NCBI GenBank assembly: GCA_964649095.1
Contig: CAZYPH010000001.1
Span: 1 to 64,000, forward strand
DNA length: 64,000 bases
Direction of reading: 5' to 3'
DNA from: CAZYPH01 sp964649095
Lineage (GTDB): Bacteria; Bdellovibrionota; UBA1018; UBA923
Part shown: piece after piece, positions 36,760 to 46,753 of the stretch
How the letters are laid out: each line of letters starts with the position of its first letter
Numbering within the stretch: position 1 is the stretch's first letter
Translations under genes and position numbers: made by a program
The notes under the pieces: generated by a model
Told to the model about the DNA's origin: nothing
Databases searched by the model: none
Seen by the model: only the letters and a program-made list of their open reading frames with translations

Positions 36760-37965
36760 ATGAGTGCGAAAGTTGTTGAAGCACTAAAACACATTCGTGA
36801 AGGCCGCATGGTCATTTTGGTGGACGATGAACATCGCGAGAACGAAGGCGATCTAATTTGTGCAGCTGAGAAAATCACACCAGAGATCATCAACTTCATG
36901 AGCACCCACGGTAAAGGCCTTATCTGCCTGAGTCTTGCGGGAGAGATTGCCGATGCTCTGGGCCTACCCCTGTCACCCACCCGCAACCAATCCCCCTTTG
37001 GTACGGCTTTTACGGTTTCGATTGAAGCCCGACATGGTGTTACCACTGGTATTTCAGCTCAAGACCGCGCCCACACCATCTTGACGGCGGTAAATGCCAA
37101 TGCGCGCCCCACAGATTTGATTATGCCGGGCCATATGTTTCCGTTACGGGCGAGGCCACATGGAGTTTTTGAACGGCGTGGACAAACAGAAGGCTCGGTA
37201 GACTTGGCGCGATTGGCAGGAATGCGTCCGGCTGGTGTTATATGTGAAATCATAAATACTGACGGGACAATGGCCAGGAGAAGCGACTTAGAGGCGTTTG
37301 CAGAAAAACATGCGATTCTCATGCTCTCGATTGAAGACATCGTAGAGTACCGGGCACAAACAGAGACCGTAATACAACGAGCGGCCGAGTCGGTGTTACC
37401 TACTAAACATTGGGGGTCTTTTAAGATTGAAGCGTTTGAAAACCCCATCGATCGTAGCGAGCATTTAGTTGTTTCAAAGGGGTCTATTAACTTAGATAAA
37501 CCAATATTGGTTCGCCTTCATTCGGAGTGTTTAACTGGGGACGTCTTTGGATCATTGCGCTGCGACTGTGGTGAACAACTACATCAGGCGCTAGAGGTAA
37601 TCTCTAATCAGGGTACCGGCTGTATCGTCTATTTAAGAAACCACGAAGGTCGTGGCATTGGACTAGCGAATAAAATTAGGGCTTACGCGCTTCAAGATGA
37701 CGGTTTTGACACCGTAGAAGCCAATATTAAACTCGGCTATTCTGCTGATGAACGCGATTATTTTACGGCGAGCCAGATCTTAAAAGCTCAGGGTTTAAAA
37801 ACTAATTCGGCCATTCATCTTATGACGAATAACCCCGTTAAAATGGCCATGCTAAATAAATTTGGTTTTAATAATGTAACGATGGTGCCCAATAAAATTT
37901 TGAGCAACCCATTAAATGAAAAATATTTACGCACAAAAAAAGAAAAATTAAATCATAAATTATGA
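36760..37965 (+). CDS. ribBA: 3,4-DHBP synthase / GTP cyclohydrolase II fusion
   Basis: 401 residues from the ATG at 36760, preceded by GAGGGA. The N-terminal half is RibB ([26 protein letters not shown]). The C-terminal half is RibA with the zinc cysteines [16 protein letters not shown] and the catalytic NHEGRGIGL. It makes 3,4-dihydroxy-2-butanone 4-phosphate from ribulose 5-phosphate and the pyrimidine precursor from GTP. Its stop overlaps the ribH ATG by 4 bp. Confidence 0.96.
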   Translation: MSAKVVEALKHIREGRMVILVDDEHRENEGDLICAAEKITPEIINFMSTHGKGLICLSLAGEIADALGLPLSPTRNQSPFGTAFTVSIEARHGVTTGISAQDRAHTILTAVNANARPTDLIMPGHMFPLRARPHGVFERRGQTEGSVDLARLAGMRPAGVICEIINTDGTMARRSDLEAFAEKHAILMLSIEDIVEYRAQTETVIQRAAESVLPTKHWGSFKIEAFENPIDRSEHLVVSKGSINLDKPILVRLHSECLTGDVFGSLRCDCGEQLHQALEVISNQGTGCIVYLRNHEGRGIGLANKIRAYALQDDGFDTVEANIKLGYSADERDYFTASQILKAQGLKTNSAIHLMTNNPVKMAMLNKFGFNNVTMVPNKILSNPLNEKYLRTKKEKLNHKL

Positions 37966-38405
37966 ATACGATTCGAGTAGCTATTGCCGTTTGTCGTTTT
38001 AATCCAGAAATCACTTCGGGCTTATTAAAAGGAGCGCGACAAGTGCTACGTGAGCACAACATAGCCGACGACGCGATAGAGACCGTTGATATTCCAGGAG
38101 CCTTCGAAGCCCCACTAGCTGCAAAATTATTAGCAGAATCAAAAAAATATGACGGCGTAATTTGTTTAGGTGCCGTAATTAAAGGCGACACCGCGCACTT
38201 CGAATTTATTAGTCTTGGCGCGACCATAGGCCTTCAGCAGGCTATGCTCATGACAAATATACCTATCGCCATGGGCATCATCACAACGTATACCGATGAA
38301 CAAGCAACCGCACGTTCGTTAGACAACCCTCATAACAAGGGGCGAGAGGCCGCTCTGGCGTGTTTGGAGATGATTGCTTTTCGAAAAAATAATCCGGTTT
38401 TCTAG
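37962..38405 (+). CDS. ribH: 6,7-dimethyl-8-ribityllumazine synthase
   Basis: 147 residues. RFNPEITSGLLKGA, VDIPGAFEAPLAAKL and GAVIKGDTAHFEFI are the family landmarks; the catalytic His lies in the last. It condenses the RibA/D and RibB products. It overlaps ribBA with ATGA. nusB, often next in other bacteria, is absent here. Confidence 0.96.
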   Translation: MNTIRVAIAVCRFNPEITSGLLKGARQVLREHNIADDAIETVDIPGAFEAPLAAKLLAESKKYDGVICLGAVIKGDTAHFEFISLGATIGLQQAMLMTNIPIAMGIITTYTDEQATARSLDNPHNKGREAALACLEMIAFRKNNPVF

Positions 38406-38627
38406 ACAACGCACCATACCATTACAAGTTGAATTTGAGTTGATATCTCTGAGTTTTGCGTAGTTAAAAATTTATTGTTTGTGCTGTGTTCTGGGTACAG
38501 GGAACATTTTGTTTCGTGTACTAGATCGATACAGTCGTTTGTGAACAACACTGAAGTTGTTTAGAAACGAACTGAGCCGAGCTCTAATTAGAATGCGTGC
38601 AAGCAATAACATCAGGGAGGATTTCAA

Positions 38628-40175
38628 TTGCTAAACTCATCGTCAAAACGTTGGTTAATAGCTGGCGTTGTTGCTCTCGTCGTTCATGTCTCATCGCACT
38701 CTGCACTATGGGCCTCTGCCAAACTTGATCCGGGGCTTCGTCCGTTTTTAGACCAGTCAGCGTCGGGCCGTACTGGCATTATTAACCAACCATCACGCTT
38801 AGATGTTTTGGTCGTATTTCATTATGATAACCAGACGGCAGAAAACAGCACAGCACGCCGCTATGACGCGCGTTCCGTTTCGGAATACCTGAAACAACAA
38901 CTATCGGTTTCACTATTAAAGCTCCGCCAAGCAGCCCCGAACGACATCGTAGTAAAAAATACCTATTTTATTAACAACTCTGCGACGATCAATGTTTCAC
39001 CTGAATCCCTACGTTTGTTACTGAACGTAGATGTCGTAAAAAAAATATATAAAATTCGTAATGTATTAATTGATGAATTGCCACCATCTGAACCGCAAAC
39101 ACAAAGCACCTACAATTATGGTGAAACAAAGCTCGATAAATTGATTGAAGAGATGCCTCAAATTGATGGTACAGGTGTTCTAATTGGCCACATCGACACC
39201 GGACTCGACGGCCGGCACGCTTCGATTAGAACTAAAATTCAGGCCTTTTTTCACAACGTAAAAAAGCAATTAGACACACCAAAAGATGATGGCACCCATG
39301 GTTCTCACACCGCAGGCACTATCGTTGGTGGCGATCGTAAGACCGATTTTATCGGTGTGGCTCCGGGAGCAAAACTACTCTCCTCAGGCCCCCTTTCCGG
39401 TTACGACAACATGTTGGCTAGTATGGAGTTTATGTTAGATCCGGATAATGCTCCCGCTACCAAAGACTTGCCACGTGCTGTGAGCAATTCATTGCACTGT
39501 GGTGGCGCCCCGGACATTGAACTGTTTTACCGTGCTATTAGCGCGTGGGAAGCTGCAGGAATTCTACCCGTTTTCTCGGCCGGCAACGCAGGCCCTCGAC
39601 CTGCAAGCATTACCCCGCCGCATGAACACCCTGCAACACTGGCTGTGGGCGCTACCGGACAGGATGGTAAAGTCACCTCATTCTCAAGTAGAGGACCTGG
39701 ACGTTTTCATGATCAAAACACACGTAAGCCTGACATCACTGCTCCCGGTAAAGACATCGTATCATCTGTGCCAGGCGGTCGTTTTGCGGCCATGAGTGGA
39801 ACGTCTATGGCAGCACCACACGTGGCCGGAGCTGTGGCGCTCGTTCTACAGGCAAACCCAAGCCTAGACCCTCTGCAGATAAAACAGGTCTTAATTTCTT
39901 CATCTGTAGCGATTGATGCAAATGGCAAACCCAGAGAGTCTGGACGTGAGTGGAACGCAAATTATGGATATGGAAAACTAGATATTCTAGCCGCCGTTAA
40001 ACTGGCGGCACTAGTAGAGGCTCGACGCATTCGTCCCCGAATGTTTGGTTTTTTGGAGCAGTTGTTAAACCAACACGTCATCACGGCAGATCGTATTTTG
40101 ACGAACACCCGACGTGATGAAAACGTTGCCGTGTATTTGACGGCTTATCCTGAGGGCTTCGATAGCAACTGGTAA
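38628..40175 (+). CDS. Secreted subtilisin-like serine protease (S8)
   Basis: 515 residues. A signal peptide (about 1-31) and a propeptide-like region (about 55-150) precede the S8 domain. The triad is visible: Asp190 in IGHIDTGLDG, His224 in GTHGSHTAGT, and Ser393 in SGTSMAAPHVAG; the oxyanion Asn320 is in SAGNAGP. The start is TTG, supported by GGGAGG 8 nt upstream. It is likely exported for extracellular or periplasmic proteolysis. It is monocistronic, ending 31 nt before a strong terminator. Confidence 0.95.
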   Translation: MLNSSSKRWLIAGVVALVVHVSSHSALWASAKLDPGLRPFLDQSASGRTGIINQPSRLDVLVVFHYDNQTAENSTARRYDARSVSEYLKQQLSVSLLKLRQAAPNDIVVKNTYFINNSATINVSPESLRLLLNVDVVKKIYKIRNVLIDELPPSEPQTQSTYNYGETKLDKLIEEMPQIDGTGVLIGHIDTGLDGRHASIRTKIQAFFHNVKKQLDTPKDDGTHGSHTAGTIVGGDRKTDFIGVAPGAKLLSSGPLSGYDNMLASMEFMLDPDNAPATKDLPRAVSNSLHCGGAPDIELFYRAISAWEAAGILPVFSAGNAGPRPASITPPHEHPATLAVGATGQDGKVTSFSSRGPGRFHDQNTRKPDITAPGKDIVSSVPGGRFAAMSGTSMAAPHVAGAVALVLQANPSLDPLQIKQVLISSSVAIDANGKPRESGREWNANYGYGKLDILAAVKLAALVEARRIRPRMFGFLEQLLNQHVITADRILTNTRRDENVAVYLTAYPEGFDSNW

Positions 40176-40206
40176 ATTCGGTTACTAGTGTAGTTCTTTT
40201 ATAAGA

Positions 40207-40240
40207 TGAGCATGAGAGTGCCTGTTTGCTCTCATGCTCA
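40207..40240. terminator. Bidirectional terminator between convergent genes
   Basis: TGAGCATGAGAG and CTCTCATGCTCA form a perfect 12-bp stem with a 10-nt loop between the protease and the convergent exported gene. U-rich flanks are modest on both sides. Confidence 0.8.
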
Positions 40241-40248
40241 AATCTCGT

Positions 40249-40926
40249 TTACTCGCGATTCGCTACTGTAGCGTCTTGGGGTTGGTCACTTAACATAAGT
40301 GACGTCTCTAGGCCCCCACGGCGCAGGGTATCTTGAGCGCTATCGTTTAAAGAAGTTAGCTCGGAATGATCCAACACAAGCGGTTCAATAACAGCATCTG
40401 TTGTATTCATAGCGCGCAATGCGGCAATGGCTTCGTCCGCCGAGCGTTGTGCTTCGGCGGCCAGACGTTCGGCGCTCGCTATTTCCATAGCGCGCGTGCG
40501 TGCATTCTGGACCATGACAGTATCGGTTGCACCAGAGTTGAATTCCGCAAACTGCGCCTGTTGTTCAGCCGCCTGTAAAGTCATGAAATGGTTCAGCCGG
40601 CGATATTGGCTAAGATGGCTATAAAAATTTGCAGCGTCACGTCGGCATTGATTGAGTACACGCTGAGCCTCGGCAAGGTCTTGAATACGCCCCGGCAGCA
40701 TACGATCGTGTAGAATACGATGCTCATGATTTGCGACAGCGTTAATGATCTGCGCTTCTTCTGCTGAATCACTACACATCTGATTTACAAACTCTTCTGA
40801 CGACACCGATGGGTTCGCTAAAACCGATCGGACACTTAACATTCCGACAAATGTCACAAATATAGTAATAGCTAGATATTGAATTTTTTGGTTTGTAGTA
40901 CTTCTTAAATACATATTCTTTTTCAT
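40249..40926 (-). CDS. Exported alpha-helical protein of unknown function
   Basis: 225 residues from the ATG at 40926, which has AGGAG 9 nt upstream. A signal peptide (hydrophobic 18-37, VLA-NPS cleavage-like site) precedes an Ala/Glu/Arg/Gln-rich helical region with probable coiled coil (about 75-195). One Cys pair (NQMCSD, NQCRRD). No family recognised. Convergent with the protease. Confidence 0.72.
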   Translation of the reverse strand: MKKNMYLRSTTNQKIQYLAITIFVTFVGMLSVRSVLANPSVSSEEFVNQMCSDSAEEAQIINAVANHEHRILHDRMLPGRIQDLAEAQRVLNQCRRDAANFYSHLSQYRRLNHFMTLQAAEQQAQFAEFNSGATDTVMVQNARTRAMEIASAERLAAEAQRSADEAIAALRAMNTTDAVIEPLVLDHSELTSLNDSAQDTLRRGGLETSLMLSDQPQDATVANRE

Positions 40927-41214
40927 ATATAAACTCCTAAAAATGTTGGCCTCAGTATAGACAGTCTGATCACGCTGCATTTACTAAGTTGATCGACAGA
41001 CAAAGCAATCTACATGCCAACGCGGCCAGGTTTTGAGCAAATGTCGAGCAACATAACATGTGTCGCAACCCCTACAGCGCTAAAAGCCAGACGTTTTAAG
41101 TTAATTTATTTATAAATATTAATAATTTACAGACTATGGCTATGTAGAAATATTCAACAGTGCGGCGGCACAACCAGTGCACTATTTAGACTTAAGAAAG
41201 TTGGGGAATGGATT

Positions 41215-41580
41215 ATGAGTGGTGTCAATACGACTAGGAGCACAATGACTCTATTACGAGGAATTCAACTAACTGGTGTCATTTGTGCTGCAATTTCATT
41301 AGTGCTTACACTGTATTTTGTGGCTGTAGTCTATAACAAGACACCCAAAACAGACGCAAACCACACTAGCTACAATATTATGGAGACTAAACAGCAGCTG
41401 CAAGCCGCTTCAAAGACTATCTTTACGTTTGATCAGAATCATAAAAACTATTTATCCGGCGCAAAACTTAGAGCACTCTCGCTGAGTCTGGCCTTCTACA
41501 ACTACCAGGGTGCTAAAAAAATAATCGAAGAATTAAATAGCCAAATTAAGTTCTATCACACACGTACAGCCCAGTTTTAA
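41215..41580 (+). CDS. Small single-pass membrane protein
   Basis: 121 residues. A short N-terminal tail, one membrane helix (about 16-40, IQLTGVICAAISLVLTLYFVAVVY), then a soluble helical tail. The stop codon abuts the stop of the convergent E1 beta gene with no spacer. Function unknown. Confidence 0.65.
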   Translation: MSGVNTTRSTMTLLRGIQLTGVICAAISLVLTLYFVAVVYNKTPKTDANHTSYNIMETKQQLQAASKTIFTFDQNHKNYLSGAKLRALSLSLAFYNYQGAKKIIEELNSQIKFYHTRTAQF

Positions 41581-42636
41581 TCAGCACTTTTCTTGTGCAA
41601 GTGTATATATAGCTTCTTGTATATTTTTTAGTTGCGGCACCGATGCTTGTTCTAACGCGTCAGCGAGGCCGATGCCTGGCACATGTTTACCTGCTAATAG
41701 TTTTGGCGCGGCATGCAATTCATAAAACAGTTCTTCGACAGTGCGGCGGAACAAGTGTTCACCAAAATTAGTAACTTCTGTGTCTTCATTTACAAAAAGT
41801 ACTTTCTTAGTACGACGAATACTCTCTGAAATTAAATCCCAATCATACGGCCACAGACTACGTAGATCGATAACCTCAGCACTAATGCCTTCAGCGTGCA
41901 ACGCCTTTGCGGCCTCTACACAAAGTGGCAAGGTGCGTCCGTAACTAACTACCGTGAGATCGCGCCCAGGTAGTGTTATGGCCCCTTTGCCAATCTCCAC
42001 TTCGTACTCTTGCATTTCAGGCCAACGAGGGCGCCACTTAGAACGATCACCCAGGGGGGCATCGATCATTTCTTTCAGTTGTTTTTCGTCAGAGGGTTCG
42101 CCTGGTAATAGTTGTTCTCCCCGCACGCGCAGCAATGCTTTAGGCTTCATGTACATCACAGGCGATTTTTGCTTCAATGCAGCAATCATCAAACCATAGG
42201 CGTCGAGTGGGTTCGACGGCATGACAATTTTCCAGCCAGGAATATGCGTCATCATCGCATCAAACGAATGCGAGTGGTAAACAGAGCCGCGAATGCCACT
42301 TCCAACAGGCGTCATCACAACCAGCGACATCGGCCAATCACCGTTGGTGCACCACGTTGTGTTACCAGCGATTTTTAACAAATCGATCGTGTTAAATACG
42401 TAATCACAAAACTGAATCTCAGCGACAGGTTTTGCACCCCCCATGGCAAGCCCCATGGCGAAGCCGATGATGCCGCGTTCATCTAATGGAGAATTCCACG
42501 CCGTTTTAAGACCCTGAGTTCCTGTAAATACGCCACCAAGAGGCGGACCTACGTCTTCACCAAAAATATCGGTGACGCCCAAATGTTTTTCACCGTAATG
42601 TAGTGCCAGTCGAATCGCCTGAATCATTGTTGCCAT
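41581..42636 (-). CDS. 2-oxo acid dehydrogenase E1 component, beta subunit
   Basis: 351 residues. GEDVGPPLGGVFTGTQGL, RGIIGFAMGLAMGG, and VVSYGRTL with EVIDLRSLWPYD are typical of E1 beta of the branched-chain/acetoin/pyruvate dehydrogenase class. It completes the ThDP-dependent decarboxylase heterotetramer with the alpha subunit encoded upstream. No E2 or E3 gene lies in the window, so the substrate (pyruvate or branched-chain 2-oxo acids) cannot be fixed. Confidence 0.9.
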   Translation of the reverse strand: MATMIQAIRLALHYGEKHLGVTDIFGEDVGPPLGGVFTGTQGLKTAWNSPLDERGIIGFAMGLAMGGAKPVAEIQFCDYVFNTIDLLKIAGNTTWCTNGDWPMSLVVMTPVGSGIRGSVYHSHSFDAMMTHIPGWKIVMPSNPLDAYGLMIAALKQKSPVMYMKPKALLRVRGEQLLPGEPSDEKQLKEMIDAPLGDRSKWRPRWPEMQEYEVEIGKGAITLPGRDLTVVSYGRTLPLCVEAAKALHAEGISAEVIDLRSLWPYDWDLISESIRRTKKVLFVNEDTEVTNFGEHLFRRTVEELFYELHAAPKLLAGKHVPGIGLADALEQASVPQLKNIQEAIYTLAQEKC

Positions 42637-42650
42637 TTTATTTTACTCCA

Positions 42651-43670
42651 CTACCGGTTTGGAAATGCCTGTGGGCCTTCGCCATAAAACACATGTTCAA
42701 AAATAGAATCCCCAGAGGGCTGGGGCTCTTCGCGCACTTTGCGATACAGCGCTAACATTTCTTCGTTGTAGCGCTCCCACAATGTCGCAATATTTTTTTC
42801 TGTTAATACGCCCAGTTTTAATAATTTCTTTTCGAATAATTTTATTGGATCGGCTTCTTGTGTATTTAAGTTGGCGCCACTAGCCGAAGAGTGGCCGTAC
42901 AAGCGCGAAACAAAGGCTTCTAACAAAAGTGGTTTACGCTCTTTACGCACGTAAGCGATACACTCTTCAAGCCCAAGATAAATCTCTTCAACATCATTAC
43001 CATCTAAGACGCGGGTCTTTATGTTGAAAGCCTTACCACGATCGGCAATATAGGTTTCGCCATGCTGCGATTCGGCGGGTGTTGAAATACCCCACTTATT
43101 GTTGGTAACGACCAATAAAATCGGCAAGGGCTCAACGGGGCGCGAACTCCAAATTAGACTAGATGCAAAGTCTCCCTCGGCCGTACCAGCATCACCACCA
43201 GTCACCACAGTAATCGCACTCTTTGATGCGCGTTTATTGGCAAGTGCTGTACCCGGAGCCATCACATACTGCACTTCAATGGGTGAGGTAATCGGGCACA
43301 CGTTCCACTTATAAATACTCGCATGCCCACAAAAATTTCGACCTCCACTATACGGGTCGGTCGCCGTGTTTTTCATCTGACGAAGGGCGTCAATCGGCTC
43401 AGCCCCCATCGCAACCAACACACCCAAACTGCGATAGTGCCCATGAAAATAATCAAACTTTGGGCCCTGGCCTTTATGCAACTGCAAACCTAACGAGACA
43501 TTAAAGGCCTCTTCACCGGGGCCACCAATCCAAAAAAATCCGTCATTCTGTTTGTACATCTTTATAAGACGCTCTTCGAGCACCCGCGTCTTCACCATTA
43601 GGTCATAGATTTCGAGCGCACGTTTTTCAGAGATACGCAGCTTAGATTTACGAGTTTTTGGTTTTGGCAT
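42651..43670 (-). CDS. 2-oxo acid dehydrogenase E1 component, alpha subunit
   Basis: 339 residues from the ATG at 43670; an upstream GTG at 43706 would add 12. The ThDP motif reads GGDAGTAEGDF ... NNKWGIS: the usual GDG is GDA followed by G, an atypical reading. ERLIKMYKQNDGFFWIGGPGEEA and the SRLYGHSSASGAN region are family-typical. With the beta subunit 14 nt downstream it forms an E1 heterodimer. Confidence 0.88.
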   Translation of the reverse strand: MPKPKTRKSKLRISEKRALEIYDLMVKTRVLEERLIKMYKQNDGFFWIGGPGEEAFNVSLGLQLHKGQGPKFDYFHGHYRSLGVLVAMGAEPIDALRQMKNTATDPYSGGRNFCGHASIYKWNVCPITSPIEVQYVMAPGTALANKRASKSAITVVTGGDAGTAEGDFASSLIWSSRPVEPLPILLVVTNNKWGISTPAESQHGETYIADRGKAFNIKTRVLDGNDVEEIYLGLEECIAYVRKERKPLLLEAFVSRLYGHSSASGANLNTQEADPIKLFEKKLLKLGVLTEKNIATLWERYNEEMLALYRKVREEPQPSGDSIFEHVFYGEGPQAFPNR

Positions 43671-43750
43671 GCTTGTGACTTTACTGAGATCACATTGGTA
43701 AGTCACTTGGGTTTTTTTGACGATGTCTAACGCTGCCGCGGTAAATTCGC

Positions 43751-44563
43751 TTATCGCATCATCCGCTCAATCGTGCCGTGCAACTGAACACCTGTGTAGA
43801 TTGCCGCGGCTGGTAACCCCAACTCGGTGCGTTGCGGATTGTGATCAAACCCTCCGTAAAAACGTACATAGAGTGGTTGCCCCACCGAAGCACGAGGTGG
43901 AATACGCACGGATATAAAACCAACTAACGCTTCTTCGAAGCCCGTCATCGGGGCATAACTATCTAAATCAAAGCGCACACGGGCTTGAATACCGAACATC
44001 ATATAGTGTCGGAACAGCGTCGTGACAGCCTGAAAATCGGCCTGGGCTGCGGCGTATACGGATTCTTGATTGTTTTCGTAACTACGAAAACCCGCATCAA
44101 AACTAGGTTGAACAAAGACGCGACCATCTCGGGTGATACGAAAGGGAAGACGAAAGTGGATGACTTGCCCCCCGAAAGCAACACCGCGGTCACGATTTCT
44201 TTCTAGTCGAATAAAGTCAGCACGCATGCCACGTGCTAAATGCACCTGAACGGCAGTTGATTCGAGTCGCCTGGTGCCGCTCATAATGCCGAAAGATCCT
44301 TGTGACACAAAAAAGTCATAACGCGCACGATAGTCGCTTAATCGCAGAGGGGTTAAGCCTAATTGCAAACGCAGATCGCTTGTCCATTCGGGAATACCGG
44401 GCAACGGTGCCGCGCTTCCAATAGGGTTCACCAACTGTAAACCGACATGAAAGGCACCGACATCGCGTACTGCGAGACTTAACTCCTGAGCCTCGGCAGA
44501 ATTTTGACCTAGGTATAATATGTTAAAAATTATATATATAAAAAACAAACACACACGCATCAT
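43751..44563 (-). CDS. Exported protein, probable outer-membrane barrel
   Basis: 270 residues. An N-terminal hydrophobic signal (MMRVCLFFIYIIFNILYLG) with cleavage near AEAQE. The body has alternating hydrophobic beta-strands (FHVGLQLVNP, LRLQLGLTPL, FGGQVIHFRL, MFGIQARVRFDL). The stop of the upstream COG3014-like gene overlaps its ATG, so it is the last gene of the lpoB unit. Family unknown. Confidence 0.7.
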   Translation of the reverse strand: MMRVCLFFIYIIFNILYLGQNSAEAQELSLAVRDVGAFHVGLQLVNPIGSAAPLPGIPEWTSDLRLQLGLTPLRLSDYRARYDFFVSQGSFGIMSGTRRLESTAVQVHLARGMRADFIRLERNRDRGVAFGGQVIHFRLPFRITRDGRVFVQPSFDAGFRSYENNQESVYAAAQADFQAVTTLFRHYMMFGIQARVRFDLDSYAPMTGFEEALVGFISVRIPPRASVGQPLYVRFYGGFDHNPQRTELGLPAAAIYTGVQLHGTIERMMR

Positions 44564-45891
44564 AGTGTGCGGACATTAACAAAAAATAAGGGCTGATTTT
44601 TTCGCCGAGCAATCTTTTCATGATCTAAAAAACCGGCTGGCATAATCAAAGCGTGTTTAGCTGCCACTGCACATTCACCGGTGATACTGCAGCCATCCAT
44701 GTGCAAGTTAAACGGCCCAGCTGAATTACTCGAAGCGGCAGGCCCCTTCGCGACCAGTTTCGCCAGCGGCAAACGCACGACCTGAAAATCACGTGGCAAG
44801 GTTAACCACGACCGAAGATCAGCCTGATCTAAAGCATACGTGCCCACGCGAAACAATAGCCCCGCTAAAGGCGAGACCTTATCGTCTACTTGATGGGCCA
44901 CCACTTCTTTAGCCACCACACCCGCAAGACGCTTTGCTAAGACCCCCGCAAATTTATCGTCTAAATTTTTTATGGCCGTCGCTTCAATATTAAATAACAA
45001 GGTCGATTGCCCCGAGACTAAAACGTCTTCCGTGTTTTCCGTCGACGTTAGCCGCACCCGAAACTCATGAAATCGATTGGGGCGCGGCACATACTGCGGA
45101 ATCGCCTGCCACTGAGGATGCGTCTGCTTGACGGGCGAATAACCATTTTCAATTAAGACAGCCACTTCTGGCTGGCCGAGACTAAGCTCAATGCTCTTTC
45201 GTTCAGCAGAATTTAACCGAAACGTCTCAGCCCATCTTTGTTTGTCCTCACTAATACGATTGGCATGGGCCATACGGTAGAGATCAAACTTTAAACTCTC
45301 GACTTCAGGCATCAATCGATACACTTGCTGGTAGTCGATATACGCGTGGTCATACTCACGATTTAATTCATATATTAAACCTGATATATACCAAGCCATC
45401 GGATTTAATTGGTAGGGTCGCTTACCCTCTGAAATCATGCGCTGCAACTTGTGATTAACGCGACGGCATTCGACTAATGCATCTTCCAGGCGGCCCAATA
45501 ACAAATAATTCAACGCTAGATACTGCGATATCAGCGCGTTCTCAAAATCTTCGCCTTTATAATCGACTATGCGCTCACTAGAAAATAAGGTTACGGCTTC
45601 TAAAGACAACGACGTGTAGTCTTTGATTTCGGCTAACTTATCAGCCAAATGAAAGTCTTTATTACTTTCTTCATACTGCCCCGCGTGGTGCAAGGCTGTG
45701 GCACGATCTAACAGATATAGGAGTTGGTCGGTGCCTTCTCTGTGCGCATCAACTTCTAAAAGCTGGGCCGCTTCGGAATAGCGGCCCGAATAGAATTCGT
45801 CACGAGCACGTCGAGTTTGATCGACGTAGTCGGCACAACCTGTCGCGGTAAGCAGAAAAATAACGAAGAAAAGGCCTTGAATTCGACTCAT
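44560..45891 (-). CDS. TPR-type lipoprotein, COG3014-like
   Basis: 443 residues; the ATG at 45891 is used (GTG at 45894 possible). A lipidated Cys19 in LTATGCAD, then TPR-like helices (ARDEFYSGRYSEAAQLLEVDAH, LLYLLDRATALHHAGQYEESN), then a C-terminal beta-rich region. COG3014 lipoproteins are frequent neighbours of LpoB in other Gram-negatives; I infer a peptidoglycan-synthesis accessory role. It starts 12 nt after the lpoB stop. Confidence 0.8.
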   Translation of the reverse strand: MSRIQGLFFVIFLLTATGCADYVDQTRRARDEFYSGRYSEAAQLLEVDAHREGTDQLLYLLDRATALHHAGQYEESNKDFHLADKLAEIKDYTSLSLEAVTLFSSERIVDYKGEDFENALISQYLALNYLLLGRLEDALVECRRVNHKLQRMISEGKRPYQLNPMAWYISGLIYELNREYDHAYIDYQQVYRLMPEVESLKFDLYRMAHANRISEDKQRWAETFRLNSAERKSIELSLGQPEVAVLIENGYSPVKQTHPQWQAIPQYVPRPNRFHEFRVRLTSTENTEDVLVSGQSTLLFNIEATAIKNLDDKFAGVLAKRLAGVVAKEVVAHQVDDKVSPLAGLLFRVGTYALDQADLRSWLTLPRDFQVVRLPLAKLVAKGPAASSNSAGPFNLHMDGCSITGECAVAAKHALIMPAGFLDHEKIARRKNQPLFFVNVRTL

Positions 45892-45903
45892 CACTCACAA
45901 TAG

Positions 45904-46533
45904 CTACAGGCCAATCGTGCGTTTTTTGTATTTTTTTCGAACTTGCTTTTCTTCGACGCAATCGATTGTTGTGGTCTCTAAGTTCGTCAGGTTCATCGTC
46001 AGTTTGTAGTAAATAAACTTGTCGTTGCCCATTTCTTGAATATTCGTCGCTAGGGCCCCCGAAAGAATATAATCAGCCCCAATTTGTTTCCCTTTTGCTT
46101 TGGCGGTGTGACCGGCTACGGCACCACTTTGGTGATAATCGTATTCTTCATCGACGGTCGCACGTTCTTGTTTATTAATAAAACGTACACGACCTGTTTT
46201 AATGAGCGCTGTACGAATCATGTCAGTCATAGAAACCGTATCAATGTGCTCTTGAGTACGATTCTGCACTTTTTCAACAATCACAACCGGTGGTTTTTCA
46301 GCTTTTGCAATGTAAGCACACGAAGCCATGGCTTTGATTACGGTATCGGCCATTTGCTGCATATCAGATTCATTAAATTTATCGTCCAGGAGCTCAACAC
46401 GAGTGGGATCATCATACTCCCCCTTAGTAAAGGCCTTAGGTCCACCACAACCAGACATGACCTGCACGACACACAACAGCAATAAGCCCGCAATAGGCCG
46501 AGAAGCCGATAGTTTCTTTCTGTAACTCTGCAT
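45904..46533 (-). CDS. lpoB: LpoB-type penicillin-binding protein activator
   Basis: 209 residues. A lipidated Cys29 in VQVMSGCGG, then a short linker and the LpoB domain (IVEKVQNRTQEHIDT, VRFINKQERATVDEEY, GKQIGADYILSGAL). In E. coli LpoB spans the periplasm from the outer membrane to stimulate the transpeptidase/glycosyltransferase PBP1b. GAGGA precedes the ATG. First gene of a three-gene minus-strand unit, divergent from the ArsA genes. Confidence 0.9.
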   Translation of the reverse strand: MQSYRKKLSASRPIAGLLLLCVVQVMSGCGGPKAFTKGEYDDPTRVELLDDKFNESDMQQMADTVIKAMASCAYIAKAEKPPVVIVEKVQNRTQEHIDTVSMTDMIRTALIKTGRVRFINKQERATVDEEYDYHQSGAVAGHTAKAKGKQIGADYILSGALATNIQEMGNDKFIYYKLTMNLTNLETTTIDCVEEKQVRKKYKKRTIGL

Positions 46534-46753
46534 GCGATTCCTCTTTTATATATCAAAAATAATATATATTAATTTTTTCTATAAATTTAGATAACAAATA
46601 ACGACGCAGTTATTCACCTGATCGTTTTCTTCTTCTATTTTGATCGAATTCACCTGGATGACAATATATATTCAATTTCTAACGCTCTGCCCTGAATAAA
46701 AATCGCTCATAATATTTTACACTTTATCGCGCACACGAGATGCTCTTGCCAAT

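Noticed and set aside
37059..37448. 129-codon minus-strand open frame opposite ribBA
   Set aside because: Antisense to a conserved coding region; amino-acid composition looks random.
46640..46672. TTGATC / TATATT promoter candidate for the ArsA genes
   Set aside because: The spacing is too long (about 21 nt) for the better -10, and alternatives match poorly.
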